Positions 17,508 through 26,664 are shown, counted from the first letter of the stretch. The stretch: DNA of 33,867 bases from Bryobacterales bacterium (GCA_028819235.1 JAPPMC010000228.1:1-33867), one strand, 5' to 3'. Numbers and translations are program-made. The notes: generated by a model not told the origin, from the letters alone.

Positions 17508-19232
17508 CTATGCCTGACCCATCGACGCTGGTTCCCGAATCGTGATGATCTGGTTCGCAGAAACATCTTCGACTGCCTGCGTCCCGCCTCGCGGCCAGCG
17601 GATCCGCAGGGAGGCAGAAGTCTCAGCCCCAATACCGAAGTGCAGCCGCGGGTCGTTGCATGAATAGTAACTCGACTGCGCCATCACTTCTTGCGCCTGG
17701 CGCCGGTCTCCGTAGGCGCACTCTACCCTCGCTCCTATCGCACTGCGGTTCGAGACTGTGCCAACCAGCTTGACCTTCAGCCAGTTACCCCCACCGTCTA
17801 GGTCGTTGCGCAGCAAGGAAGGAGGCTCGTTCAGGTTGACGACCAGAATGTCCACGTCGCCGTCGTTGTCGAAGTCCCCAAAGGCACACCCCCGGCTCGA
17901 GTGCACTGCCGCCATACCGGGCCCTGCTCCCTCAAGCAGCTGCTCGAGCCGGCCGTCGCCCAGATTGCGGAAGACTACATTTGGGGTCCGGAACGGGTAG
18001 TCCGGCAGCTTCGCCTCGACTTCGGGGTAGATGTTGCCGGTCGCGTAGAAGATGTCCGGCCATCCATCGTTGTCAAAGTCAAAGATCCCGGCGCCCCAGC
18101 AGACGTAGCGGACTTCAACTGCAAGTCCCGAGGTCAGAGTGCGGTCCCTGAACCGACCCGTCCCATCGTTGACGTACAAGATGTTGGTGTCGTCCGCGAA
18201 GTGCGTCTTGAAGATGTCGATCGCCCCGTTGAGGCTGAAGTCCGCCACCCCGACGCCCATGCCGGCCTGCTCCTGGCCGTCTTCGTTCAGGGCCACGCCG
18301 CGGACCAGTCCGACCTCCTCGAACGTTCCGTCGCGCCGGTTGCGGTAGAGCAGGCTGGGCGTTGAGTCGCAAGCGACGTAGATGTCAGGCCACCCGTCAT
18401 CGTCGTAGTCGGCCGCGGCGACGGTCATGCCATAGCCTGGTCGGGCCTTGGCGATGCCGGAATCTTCGCTCACGTCCACGAACGTACCGTCCCCGTTGTT
18501 TCGGTACAGCGAGTGTCGCGAGAAGGGCAGCCCGCGCGGGCCGCAGTGCACTGGGACACCCTTCCAGTTGCAAGTGCCCGCTCCCGGCCCGGGGACATCG
18601 CCAAAGTCGAAGTGGCAGTAGTTCGACACGAACAGGTCCAAATGGCCGTCCCGGTCATAGTCGACGAACGAACATCCGGCCCCCCAACGATCCTCAGCGT
18701 CGAGCAGTCCGGCCTCGCGCGTTACATCCGCGAACGTGCCGTCTCCGTTGTTCCGGTAAAGCACGTTCTGGCCGTAGGCTGTGATGAAGATATCTTCGTA
18801 GCCGTCATTGTCGTAGTCGCCCACGGTCACGCCTGAGGCCCAGATCTCTCTCATGAGTCCGGCTTCTTCCGTGACATCGGTGAAAGTGCCGTCGCGGTTG
18901 TTTCGGTAGAGCCGGCTGCTTGTCCGAGGCGGCGCACCGGCAACGCGCGACCCGCTAAGGACCAGAAGGTCCATCCACCCGTCGTTGTCGTAGTCAAGGA
19001 ACGCGCAGCCGCAGCCTACGGTCTCGACGATGTAGTCCTTGCGGTCGACGGGTCCATAGATGGTCGGATGAACGAGACCGGCCTTCTCAGCCACGTCGAC
19101 AAAGTTGGCGGCAAACGGCCTACCGGAATGCTCGCGCCGTCGCTGCGGCCGGACATTTCGGGTCGCCACGCCCTGCGCGCTCGCCAGGGCCGGCGTGAGC
19201 AGGGCCAGCAGTTCTCTCCGGGAAGCGATCAC
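17508..19232 (-). CDS. CRTAC1-like FG-GAP (VCBS) and ASPIC/UnbV protein with Tat-type signal
   Basis: Start GTG 19232-19230 has GGAAGG five bases upstream. The 574-residue product begins MIASRRELLALLTPALASAQ, a twin-arginine-like signal (S-R-R-x-L-L), suggesting folded export. Residues about 45-480 carry FG-GAP/VCBS calcium-binding blades: DYDNDGWMDLLV, DYDNDGYEDIFI, DYDRDGHLDLFVS, DYDDDGWPDIYV, DFDNDGWPDIFY and DFDNDGDVDILVVN, with LYRNNGDGTF repeats between them. One blade is degenerate (DFSLNGAIDIFK). Residues about 485-570 form the ASPIC/UnbV domain (SNRSAIGARVECAYGDRRQA, LHFGIG, LRIRWPRGGTQ). It lies 82 bases downstream of the TonB receptor gene and probably supplies a surface partner for it. 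The ligand is not readable. Confidence 0.92.
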   Translation of the reverse strand: MIASRRELLALLTPALASAQGVATRNVRPQRRREHSGRPFAANFVDVAEKAGLVHPTIYGPVDRKDYIVETVGCGCAFLDYDNDGWMDLLVLSGSRVAGAPPRTSSRLYRNNRDGTFTDVTEEAGLMREIWASGVTVGDYDNDGYEDIFITAYGQNVLYRNNGDGTFADVTREAGLLDAEDRWGAGCSFVDYDRDGHLDLFVSNYCHFDFGDVPGPGAGTCNWKGVPVHCGPRGLPFSRHSLYRNNGDGTFVDVSEDSGIAKARPGYGMTVAAADYDDDGWPDIYVACDSTPSLLYRNRRDGTFEEVGLVRGVALNEDGQEQAGMGVGVADFSLNGAIDIFKTHFADDTNILYVNDGTGRFRDRTLTSGLAVEVRYVCWGAGIFDFDNDGWPDIFYATGNIYPEVEAKLPDYPFRTPNVVFRNLGDGRLEQLLEGAGPGMAAVHSSRGCAFGDFDNDGDVDILVVNLNEPPSLLRNDLDGGGNWLKVKLVGTVSNRSAIGARVECAYGDRRQAQEVMAQSSYYSCNDPRLHFGIGAETSASLRIRWPRGGTQAVEDVSANQIITIREPASMGQA

Positions 19233-19314
19233 GACCGCCTTCCAAAGTAGTATCCACCAGCACCTCAGCCGTCTGAAGGCAGCGGTCGATGCTCCGGCGC
19301 GAAGGGGCCGGGGT

Positions 19315-22300
19315 TCAGAACTGCAGGCGAAGTCCTATCTGGGCAGATCGAGGGCCGATGGAGTTCGTGACCCGACCGAAGAGCCCGCTGGTCAGGTTGT
19401 TCACGACCCGGTCAAGATTGGCTCGGTTGATAACGTTGAACACTTCGCCACGCAACTGCAGGATCGTGTCCTCGGACAGCGCAGGCACGGCAAACTCGCG
19501 CGTGATCAGCAGGCTGACGTTGAAGAGGCCCGGGTGGGAGAATGTGTTCCGGCCCAAGTTTCCCTGCCGGCCGGATGCTGGCGATGGGAAGTCGGAAGCC
19601 TGGAATATTCCCCTGAGCCAATCTGCCTTCGACAGGCCGCTCACGGAGTTTCCGAACGACGGGGCGTCGGGAAGATCGCTGTTGAGGCCGTCCGCGTTGA
19701 AGTCTCCGGCGGGAAAGGGCGCTGAAGTGAGTACCGTGAAGGGCAGCCCGGACTGCATTACGCCGACCGTCCCCACTCTCCATCCATTGAGCACGGCGCG
19801 CAACGCTGGGGCCATGCTTCCCTCCGCGAACTGAGCTTCCCACATGGCATCAAATGTCAGGCGTTGGCGGACGTCGAAGTCGGCCCTGCCGCGCTGCGCG
19901 CGGAGATTCCAAACGTCGAACACCGGGGTGGACGGCACTGACGCCTGCGGCAGGCCGCTGGTGCTGAAGTGGTCCAGCACCTTTGCATAGGTGTACACGG
20001 CCCGCATTGAGAGGCCCCGGGTGTGCCGCTTGTGGAACATCAGAGACAGGAGGTGGGCGTTCGAATTGGCCCCCGTCCAGCGCCGCTGCACAGCCCCGAA
20101 GAACGGATTGAGCCGGTCCAGCCTCCCGTCGAGCAGGTCGCCAGCGAACCGGTTGATGTCGCTGTGCACGGTAAGGTTGTGATCAGCGGAGCCGGTGTAG
20201 TTGACCTCCGCCATGGAGTCCGGCCCAAGACGCTTCTGGACGCTAAGCATCCAGCTGTGCGCAGTGGGAATCTTCATGTTCTGGTCCACGCTGAGGATGC
20301 TCGATCTCAGGCCCCTGACGCCGCCGCGCTCATTGATCTCATAAGACACGTTCGGCTTTGGCCAGATGTCCGGGGCGGCGTCTTGGGCGAGAGCATCGAG
20401 CTCTCCCCAGTTCCCGAGCCCATACGTGAGGGTGTCCCCCTGCAGCACATTCAGACTTGGGGTGGCAGTGGCGGGCGGTCCGAGCAGATTGAGCGTTGAG
20501 AACCAGTTCTGCGCAATTCGGTCGCGGTACATCCCGTACCCGCCCCGAATAGACAGCGACCCGTTGCTGAACACGTCCCAAGCGAAACCGATCCGCGGGC
20601 TGATCATCCAAGGCAACCTGTCGGTGGCGGTCTGCCGGCACTCGGCGTAGCCGTTGGCGATCCGCTCCATGGAGTCGGACCCCTGTCCGGCGAATAGGTA
20701 GCAGCCTTGGTCCGAGGCTTCCGTATAGCGGATGCCCTCGCCGTAGTTGTCAATCCGAACGCCGAGGTTGAGCGAGAAACCAGGGCGGATGCGCCAGTTA
20801 TCCTGGGCGAAGAGTCCGATGAACGAGGTGTGATAGCTGAGGAACGCACCTCCGACTTCGCCGGTTGCGAGGTTGACCGCTGGACCAAACTGGGACGTCG
20901 GCGCATCCTGTGCAAAGTCGAGGAGGTTTGAGAAGACGAACGTGGGACGGGTCAGCGTCTTGCGCCATGGCACCGTGTCGTCGGGCCGGACATACTCTCC
21001 TCCGAACTGCACGGTGTGCTTGCCCTTGTTGATGGTTGCCATGTCCCGCCATTCCCACGTCGGTGTCGTCCAGCCGCCGGGTCCCCAAGCCCCGAAGCCC
21101 TGTGTTCCAGTGATTGCGATGTTGGGCACATCCACGGCACCATCGCCAAGTGGGGCCTGCTGCTCCCCGGTCTGGCGGGAGTAGCGGAAGCCCATGCTGT
21201 TCATGAATGTCGCCGAGAAGACGTGGTTCCAGTCAAGCTTCCACCAGTCATTGAGCACGGGAGACCATCGGGTGTAGGCAGGCCGGATGAGGCTGGCGAA
21301 CTGCCGTCTTCCGTCGGACTTGTAGTAGTAGCCGAATAGCCGATCGCTCGCCCCGATGTGGTGGTCGATGCGAATCTGGAACTGTTCGCCCTCCCGCGGG
21401 ACGGAGGCGTTCGAGTTGACCGTCCCGACGGCCGGCAGGGAATCTGGAATGGCCGACATCCCATCGAACTGCCCGGGATTCCTCAGCTTTAGATCGCCTA
21501 CGGTGATGATGTCGCTGGTCGGGTCGACAGCAGGGGAAAGAGCGAAGATCCTTGCTGCGATCGACTGCGGGGCATTGGAGGAAACCCAGTTCCGGAACTC
21601 CGGCGTCTCGGCTATCCCGACCGTCGTGGTGGCCGTGCTCGCCCGCAAGAAGTCGAACGCGCCAAACACAAAGGTCTGGTTGCGTTTGATCGGGCCGCCT
21701 GCCGTCGCCCAGAAGTTCTTTTGGGCGAAATCGATCAACTCGGCCTGCGCGATGGTGCGCGCCGTCAGCGCGTCATTTGTGTACAGGTAGCCCACCGTCC
21801 CGTGCAGCTCGTTTGTGCCGGACTTGGTGACGAGTTCCAAGAAGGCGCCGGACGACCTGCCTTTGGCGGCCGAGAAGTTCTGCGCCTCCACTCTGAACTC
21901 CTGCAGCGAATCGGGGATTGGGCTAACCATAAAGGTGCCATCCCTAGACGGCACCTCGGCATAGCTGCCATTGAGCATCACGAGGTTGGCACCCTGGCGT
22001 TGGCCCGAAGCGTTGAGCCGCAGTCCCATCTCGCCCTGATAGTTGTCGACGAAGGCCCCGTTCGTGGCGCTGGTCTCGCCCGAGCCGGTGACGCCCGGGA
22101 CAAGAGTGGAAAGCTGCCAGATCGTGTTCCGGGGTAATGGCTGGTTCCGGAGCGACTCCTGATCGATGTAGTTGGTGTTGTCGACCTCGGTCGTGTTTAC
22201 GGCGGTCGTGTCTGCTTCGATCGTGATGGAGGTAGTAACCTCCCCGATTTGCATTTCGGGATACAGCGTCCGGGTCTCGTCACTACGCACCAAGAGCCCG

Positions 22301-22569
22301 GTGGTCGACCACGTTACGAAGCCGGGAGAGACGACCGCGACTGAGTAGGAGCCGGCCGGCAGCTCGCCAAGACGGAAAAATCCGGTCTCATTCGAGCTGG
22401 CCTCGCGCTCGAGGCCGAGGTTCTCGTCCGTCAGGACGACCTCGGCACCGGGGATGACGGCGCCGGTGCCGTCCTTGACAAAGCCTTCAACAGCGCCGCT
22501 GAACTGGGCGCTGGCAACGCTGCCAACGACGAGGATCAGGACAGCCAGTCTGGCCGGTAAATGAATCAT
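19315..22569 (-). CDS. Oar-like TonB-dependent receptor with carboxypeptidase-regulatory domain
   Basis: ATG 22569-22567 is clearly the start: GGAGG (complement of 22578-22582) lies eight bases upstream and the protein opens with a signal peptide (MIHLPARLAVLILVVGSVAS, then AQ). The frame upstream to 22875 is not coding. The product is about 1084 residues. Residues about 22-100 are a carboxypeptidase-regulatory domain (GAVEGFVKDGTGAVIPGAEV, then ETGFFRLGELPAGSYSV). A plug follows (LPRNTIWQLSTLVPGVTGSG, IPDSLQEFRVEAQNFSAAKG, SSGAFLELVTKSGTNELHG), then a long beta barrel ending in Phe (GPRSAQIGLRLQF), as for outer-membrane proteins. It likely imports a large organic substrate using TonB energy; the substrate is unknown. 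It is first in a same-strand cluster with the CRTAC1-like and TPR genes. Confidence 0.95.
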   Translation of the reverse strand: MIHLPARLAVLILVVGSVASAQFSGAVEGFVKDGTGAVIPGAEVVLTDENLGLEREASSNETGFFRLGELPAGSYSVAVVSPGFVTWSTTGLLVRSDETRTLYPEMQIGEVTTSITIEADTTAVNTTEVDNTNYIDQESLRNQPLPRNTIWQLSTLVPGVTGSGETSATNGAFVDNYQGEMGLRLNASGQRQGANLVMLNGSYAEVPSRDGTFMVSPIPDSLQEFRVEAQNFSAAKGRSSGAFLELVTKSGTNELHGTVGYLYTNDALTARTIAQAELIDFAQKNFWATAGGPIKRNQTFVFGAFDFLRASTATTTVGIAETPEFRNWVSSNAPQSIAARIFALSPAVDPTSDIITVGDLKLRNPGQFDGMSAIPDSLPAVGTVNSNASVPREGEQFQIRIDHHIGASDRLFGYYYKSDGRRQFASLIRPAYTRWSPVLNDWWKLDWNHVFSATFMNSMGFRYSRQTGEQQAPLGDGAVDVPNIAITGTQGFGAWGPGGWTTPTWEWRDMATINKGKHTVQFGGEYVRPDDTVPWRKTLTRPTFVFSNLLDFAQDAPTSQFGPAVNLATGEVGGAFLSYHTSFIGLFAQDNWRIRPGFSLNLGVRIDNYGEGIRYTEASDQGCYLFAGQGSDSMERIANGYAECRQTATDRLPWMISPRIGFAWDVFSNGSLSIRGGYGMYRDRIAQNWFSTLNLLGPPATATPSLNVLQGDTLTYGLGNWGELDALAQDAAPDIWPKPNVSYEINERGGVRGLRSSILSVDQNMKIPTAHSWMLSVQKRLGPDSMAEVNYTGSADHNLTVHSDINRFAGDLLDGRLDRLNPFFGAVQRRWTGANSNAHLLSLMFHKRHTRGLSMRAVYTYAKVLDHFSTSGLPQASVPSTPVFDVWNLRAQRGRADFDVRQRLTFDAMWEAQFAEGSMAPALRAVLNGWRVGTVGVMQSGLPFTVLTSAPFPAGDFNADGLNSDLPDAPSFGNSVSGLSKADWLRGIFQASDFPSPASGRQGNLGRNTFSHPGLFNVSLLITREFAVPALSEDTILQLRGEVFNVINRANLDRVVNNLTSGLFGRVTNSIGPRSAQIGLRLQF

Positions 22570-22577
22570 AGGGTCAA

Positions 22578-22582
22578 CCTCC
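22578..22582 (-). promoter_or_regulatory. Strong ribosome binding site of the TonB receptor gene
   Basis: The minus strand reads GGAGG eight bases before the ATG at 22569. It fixes the start about 100 codons inside the longest open frame. Confidence 0.8.
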
Positions 22583-22684
22583 GAAAAAATCATGTCAGAG
22601 TCGGAGCCCGGCTGGGGGGATTCGGGCCTAGGCAGATTCGATGTTGGGCGAGCAGATTGAGGTCGCGCCTTGGGGGTCAGACGA

Positions 22685-22702
22685 GTGGTTCCTAGAAACC
22701 AC
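22685..22702. promoter_or_regulatory. 18-bp near-perfect palindrome upstream of the TonB operon
   Basis: GTGGTTCCTAGAAACCAC is an inverted repeat with one mismatched central pair (GTGGTT-n-CTAG-n-AACCAC). It lies about 115 bases upstream of the receptor start, a sensible operator position. A second palindrome built on related half-sites lies at 22774-22787. No regulator gene is adjacent. Confidence 0.45.
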
Positions 22703-22773
22703 GCCCGTCTTGTTTCGAGACGCTGCTTTCGCGAGATGATCCGCAACGGCTCGTGCAGATCCAAATTCCCCTT

Positions 22774-22787
22774 GCAACCGTGGTTGC
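22774..22787. promoter_or_regulatory. 14-bp inverted repeat, possible second operator
   Basis: GCAACCGTGGTTGC has perfect six-base arms around a GT centre and contains GTGGTT, as in the upstream-region palindrome at 22685-22702. The two centres are 87 bases apart. Confidence 0.35.
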
Positions 22788-22828
22788 CGACCACGACGGG
22801 TCCGTTTGGAGGTGCAGTCGGGACCGGT

Positions 22829-23032
22829 TCAGGCGTGGCAGGCGCCCACCTGGGAGAACGTCTCGTCCGGCGCAAGGTGGAACTGGATCATCTTGGGCTC
22901 GGCACCTTGCGTCCTAAGGAGCTGGACGATCAAGATCACAAAGATCGCAAGTGCCGCCACCGCGCGCGGGCGCGACGAGATAGCGCTCCGTTTGGTACGT
23001 GGGAAAAGCCGTCCTCCAAAGCGCCCCGGCAA
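22829..23032 (-). CDS. Possible small membrane-anchored protein
   Basis: A 67-codon frame starting at TTG 23032 has a basic N-terminus, one hydrophobic span (AVAALAIFVILIVQLL, about residues 25-40) and a polar C-terminus (MIQFHLAPDETFSQVGACHA). There is no clear ribosome site and no family is recognised. It lies between the esterase and TonB genes on the same strand. It may be a short real gene or chance. Confidence 0.25.
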   Translation of the reverse strand: MPGRFGGRLFPRTKRSAISSRPRAVAALAIFVILIVQLLRTQGAEPKMIQFHLAPDETFSQVGACHA

Positions 23033-23124
23033 ACTCTGTTGTGAGTGAGCGACTGCTGGCGACTGGCCCGCCCCGGCGGCAGACTCGTAACCGAGCAGAC
23101 AGTCTTAGTGTTCCGGCGTGCGCC

Positions 23125-23937
23125 TCAGCGCCTTGCAGAGAGCGACTGGCGGAACAGCCATGTGAGGAGATCGGTTTCCGGGTCGCAGCGCTGGCTGCTG
23201 CACTGGATGCGGCCGTTATCTGCACCGGTGATCATCTTGTTGGCCACGCTGTGTCCGTCGCCGGTCCAGGTAGTCATCTTGAAGTTCCCCTCGAGCTGCT
23301 CCATCTCGTCGAACAGGACTTGGCCACGCTCATACGGAGCGACCGTGTCCAAGTCCCCATGGAAGGCCCAGATCGGAATATCTCGGATCAGAGACGCATC
23401 AATGAATGGGGCGGTCTCGGCGCGGCCGGCGCCGGCGGAAGGTGCCGCAGCCGCGAAGTAGTCGGGATCCAGCTGCAGCAGGATGAACGATCCGTGCCCG
23501 CCCATAGAGTGGCCCAGCAAGTAGATCCTGTCCATGTCCACGGAAGGCAACCCCGAGATGATGGACTTGATCTTCTGCAAGTGGTCGGCGTCCCACAGGC
23601 CGGTCGCCTGCGGCGCCAGAACATAGCTCGGGTGCGCCGAGCGCCTCGCATCGTCAGCCAGTAGCCGGTTCCACCCTCGCAGTTGCTTGCGGTTGTCGGT
23701 TCCACGCCCACCACCGCCATGCAGCGAGACGATCACCGGGTAGAGCTCGCTGGGGGAGTAGTGTCGAGGTTGCATGAGACGGTACGGCATGCCAGCCTCG
23801 GTCCCGGGCTCATAAGCCTGAACCCAGTCGTCGGAGCCGCCCGTCCCCGCTGGCTGCGCCTCAACGGGTGATGGGATCACCCAGAGCAGGATGGCCAGCA
23901 TTGTCGCTGAGATCGCGCAGCGTATCAGATCGTTCAT
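23125..23937 (-). CDS. Secreted alpha/beta-hydrolase (PHB-depolymerase / carboxylesterase-like)
   Basis: Start ATG 23937 has GGGAG seven bases upstream. The 270-residue product begins with a signal peptide (residues 1-27, ending PSPVEA). The hydrolase fold shows the oxyanion motif SLHGGGGRGTDN at 71-82, the nucleophile elbow GHSMGGHGS with Ser144, the acid in AFHGDLDTVAPY (probably Asp197) and the base His229 in TGDGHSVAN. The layout matches the short secreted PHB-depolymerase-like or phospholipase/carboxylesterase families. C-terminal cysteines in CSSQRCDPETD could form a disulfide. It probably cleaves an ester or peptide bond in the periplasm or outside the cell; the substrate is unknown. 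It is same-strand with, but 550 bp from, the TonB gene. Confidence 0.88.
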   Translation of the reverse strand: MNDLIRCAISATMLAILLWVIPSPVEAQPAGTGGSDDWVQAYEPGTEAGMPYRLMQPRHYSPSELYPVIVSLHGGGGRGTDNRKQLRGWNRLLADDARRSAHPSYVLAPQATGLWDADHLQKIKSIISGLPSVDMDRIYLLGHSMGGHGSFILLQLDPDYFAAAAPSAGAGRAETAPFIDASLIRDIPIWAFHGDLDTVAPYERGQVLFDEMEQLEGNFKMTTWTGDGHSVANKMITGADNGRIQCSSQRCDPETDLLTWLFRQSLSARR

Positions 23938-24523
23938 TGGTTATCTCCCTTACCTGAAGTGTCCGGCGCCACCATTGACCGATCCCCCGCGTGAGCGCCG
24001 GTGGTCCAGCGCGAAGACCATGCAATGTGGATCGGACTCACATGTGGATGAGCGGCCAAGAGCCCTTGGTTCAGATCAACAAGGACATCTATGACGGGGA
24101 GCATCTCCTTAGAGCGACGTTCGGACCGGGGCGCCACATCCCCGCTGTCCTCGGCCCACTAGCCTTCGAGCATCACCAGTCGTGCAGCGGCGAGCGCGAG
24201 AGCCATGGCCACTCCCCACGATCAGACGCACCTGGGCACTGCCGCAGGCCTCGCCGAGACTTGGCCCATGCATTGCTGGTCCTTGAGCGCTGCTCCCCGC
24301 CTTCCCTCTGGCTTGCGAGACCACCCACGACACAGCATCCGAGTGCTGCCTCTCACGCAATCCCCGCACGCGTGGAGCGTCCGATGTCGACAAGAGTCCC
24401 ACGAGAAACGCTCTTCTGGAGCTTCCAGCCGTCTCGCCTTAGACTCAACCTGGATTGACGCTGCGCCGCGGCGAAACAGAGTCCCACCAGGCGGCAGCGC
24501 ATGACGCTTGCCCCAGCGTTTCG
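23938..24523. other. Intergenic, no gene recognised
   Basis: About 590 bases between the esterase start and the end of the GMC small-subunit gene. Open frames on both strands lack recognisable motifs. The esterase promoter should lie here but was not pinned down. Confidence 0.45.
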
Positions 24524-25054
24524 CTACCCATGTTCCGAATGGGTGCAGCCGGCAAATTCGTCCACGGCAGTGTTGCCTGCGTACTGCAGTTCGTCTCGAA
24601 TCCCTACTTCGGAGGTGTAGTATCCGTCAATGGTTGCTTGCTTCACAAGCACGAAGAACCTCTCCGCGGCGCTGTTCGGATCCCCCTCCGCCGCGGCGAG
24701 GTCCGCAAGGATCGCGTCTTGCTGCCCGGCATCGCAATCCGCTAAGTCCGACCCAAACCGCTCGCGGGCCAGCCCGGCAAAGGCTTCCAACCCAGACTGC
24801 CAGCGCTCTTGGGTCGTCGTCGGGGCATCGGCCACTACGACATCGATGTAGCGGGACACGCCGGCCGCGCTCGCCCCAGGTGAATGTTCGTCCGCGGGAA
24901 GGATCAGATCCGACAGGGTGTCAAGGAGCCCGAACTGGCCGCGGCTGAAGAACTCCGGCTGATACCCGTCCGGCGTGCAGGCGATCTGCAGCAGCCCGTT
25001 TGCTCCGGGAAGCACGCCCGCCGCAACCAGTTCGAGGATTGTCCTTCTTTCCAT
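24524..25054 (-). CDS. Gluconate 2-dehydrogenase subunit 3-like protein
   Basis: ATG 25054 is preferred over upstream codons because it lies just after the GMC gene stop (gap of 8 bases, likely translational coupling) and opens a Tat-like signal (MERRTILELVAAGVLPGANG). The product is about 176 residues. It matches the small subunit of membrane-bound GMC dehydrogenases (PF13618): FFSRGQFGLLDTLSDLILPA, DEHSPGASAAGVSRYIDVVV and a C-terminal VLVKQATIDGYYTSEVGIRD. The subunit escorts and stabilises the flavoprotein during Tat export. The third component often found, a multi-haem cytochrome c, is not encoded here, so electrons may go to a cytochrome encoded elsewhere. Confidence 0.88.
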   Translation of the reverse strand: MERRTILELVAAGVLPGANGLLQIACTPDGYQPEFFSRGQFGLLDTLSDLILPADEHSPGASAAGVSRYIDVVVADAPTTTQERWQSGLEAFAGLARERFGSDLADCDAGQQDAILADLAAAEGDPNSAAERFFVLVKQATIDGYYTSEVGIRDELQYAGNTAVDEFAGCTHSEHG

Positions 25055-25062
25055 GGCGATGT

Positions 25063-26664
25063 CTACCCCAGCTCGTTCCGGCGGAACCCTTCGACAATGC
25101 CATCCGCCGTCCGCCACGACAGGGCAATGTTGGTCAGGGTCGGATTCTTCTCCGGATAGGCGGGGAAGACCGAAGCATCAGCCACGAACAAGTTCGGCAA
25201 GTCGTGCGTCCGGCAATGCGTGTCCACCACTGACGTCGATGGGTCTGTCCCCATCCGTGTAGTGCCGACCCAGTGATTCAGGTCAATGACCAGATCATCA
25301 ACGCGAACCGTGCCGGGAGTCTCGATCACTTCTCCTTCGCCAGCGCGGATGATCTCCTCGCACTTCTCGACCATGTCCTGTGCCATAGCGAGATCCGAGT
25401 CGTCGTAGTGCAGGTGGATGCGCGGGAGCGGCATTCCGTATGCGTCCTCCCGCGATGTGTCGAGGTCGACGAGCTTGTTCCCAGAGATGAGTGTCGTTCC
25501 CTGCATGTTCATCCCGGCATGCCCCACATTCAACTCGCGCAGCCGCTTCTTCAGGTCCTTCCCGTACCCGGGAGCGGTCCGGATCGCCCGTCGATGGGCC
25601 GTGACGCCTGCGCCGCACTGCACCTGATACGTGCCCTCGAACTTCGGGCTCGGCTCGTCCCAGTACAGGCCTGTCAGCAGCGAATGGTAGTAACTCGTTC
25701 CATCGTCGTTGGATGCATCGCGGCCAACAACCTGAGGGAAGAACCCCTTCACCGTCACACCGAAGTGGCTGGTCAGATTCCTACCGACGTGCCCGCTGCT
25801 GTTGGCGACACCCGAGATCAGCAGCAGACGCGCGGTCTCGACGGCGCTGCATGAGAGCACGACCGCCTTTGCGTCCAGTTCGCGAACAGTTCCGTCGGCC
25901 GTCCGGCACTCTATGCCGACGACCTCGCCGCCCTCGGGCGAAACCCGTACGCGCGTCGCCATGGTCTCGGTGATGACCGTCAGATTACCCGTCTCTTCGG
26001 CCAGCGGTATCGGGGTGTTCGCGGATGTGTACTTGGCCTCTACCGCGCAGCCAGAGCAGTGTCCGCAGTAATGGCACTTCTGGCGGTGCTTCCACTCCGG
26101 CCTGTCCGGAGGCTGCGTAAGCATGGCCTTGCGCTGCGCCACGAAGGCCATGCGCGCCCCGCGTTCGCGGAGGCGCTCCACTCCGAGGCGCAGCCGTTCC
26201 TCGGGGCAGCGCATCGGAACGGGCTTGAGGAACTCTCCGTCGGGCATGTTCGAGAGCCCGTCGTGATAGCCGTACACACCCATCAGACGCTCTGCCTTGG
26301 AGTAGTAGGGCGCAACCACGTCGTACGGGATCGGCCAGCTCTCGAAGTCCTTCGGGCCAAACCGCAGCGAGTGCCCTGCCCAGCAAATGGACCGTCCTCC
26401 CAAGGCTCGGATTTGGCCGTGGCCCGGCCTGTCTCCAACAGGAGTGAAGTGGTCTCGCACGAAGTTGTCACGCCAGAAGTTTGGAGCACGGCGGTCCCGG
26501 TACTCATACGGCCAGTGGTGCCCGTTGTAGTCCACGCCGGCCCGCAGGCGTGGACCAGCCTCGACCAGACCCACTTTGAGGCCGCCCATCGCGAGGGCAT
26601 AGGTCGCGATCCCTCCCCCAGGGCCGCTCCCGACCACGATCACGTCAAACTGTTCGTCGGCCAT
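25063..26664 (-). CDS. GMC-family FAD oxidoreductase (large subunit)
   Basis: ATG 26664 is chosen because GAGGT lies seven bases upstream; a TTG two codons earlier is an alternative. The product is about 533 residues. The FAD-binding Rossmann motif FDVIVVGSGPGGG is at about residues 6-18, and ALGGRSICWAGHS near 90-100 is the GMC signature that contacts the flavin. A cysteine-rich segment CHYCGHCSGCAVEAK lies near 200. The C-terminus has the catalytic His/Asn block (LNHWVGTTRMGTDP and PEKNPTLTNIALS). It oxidises an alcohol or sugar in the periplasm, passing electrons to a partner. It pairs with the downstream subunit-3-like gene. The substrate is not predicted by sequence; glucose/gluconate-type sugars are typical for the family. 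Confidence 0.92.
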   Translation of the reverse strand: MADEQFDVIVVGSGPGGGIATYALAMGGLKVGLVEAGPRLRAGVDYNGHHWPYEYRDRRAPNFWRDNFVRDHFTPVGDRPGHGQIRALGGRSICWAGHSLRFGPKDFESWPIPYDVVAPYYSKAERLMGVYGYHDGLSNMPDGEFLKPVPMRCPEERLRLGVERLRERGARMAFVAQRKAMLTQPPDRPEWKHRQKCHYCGHCSGCAVEAKYTSANTPIPLAEETGNLTVITETMATRVRVSPEGGEVVGIECRTADGTVRELDAKAVVLSCSAVETARLLLISGVANSSGHVGRNLTSHFGVTVKGFFPQVVGRDASNDDGTSYYHSLLTGLYWDEPSPKFEGTYQVQCGAGVTAHRRAIRTAPGYGKDLKKRLRELNVGHAGMNMQGTTLISGNKLVDLDTSREDAYGMPLPRIHLHYDDSDLAMAQDMVEKCEEIIRAGEGEVIETPGTVRVDDLVIDLNHWVGTTRMGTDPSTSVVDTHCRTHDLPNLFVADASVFPAYPEKNPTLTNIALSWRTADGIVEGFRRNELG

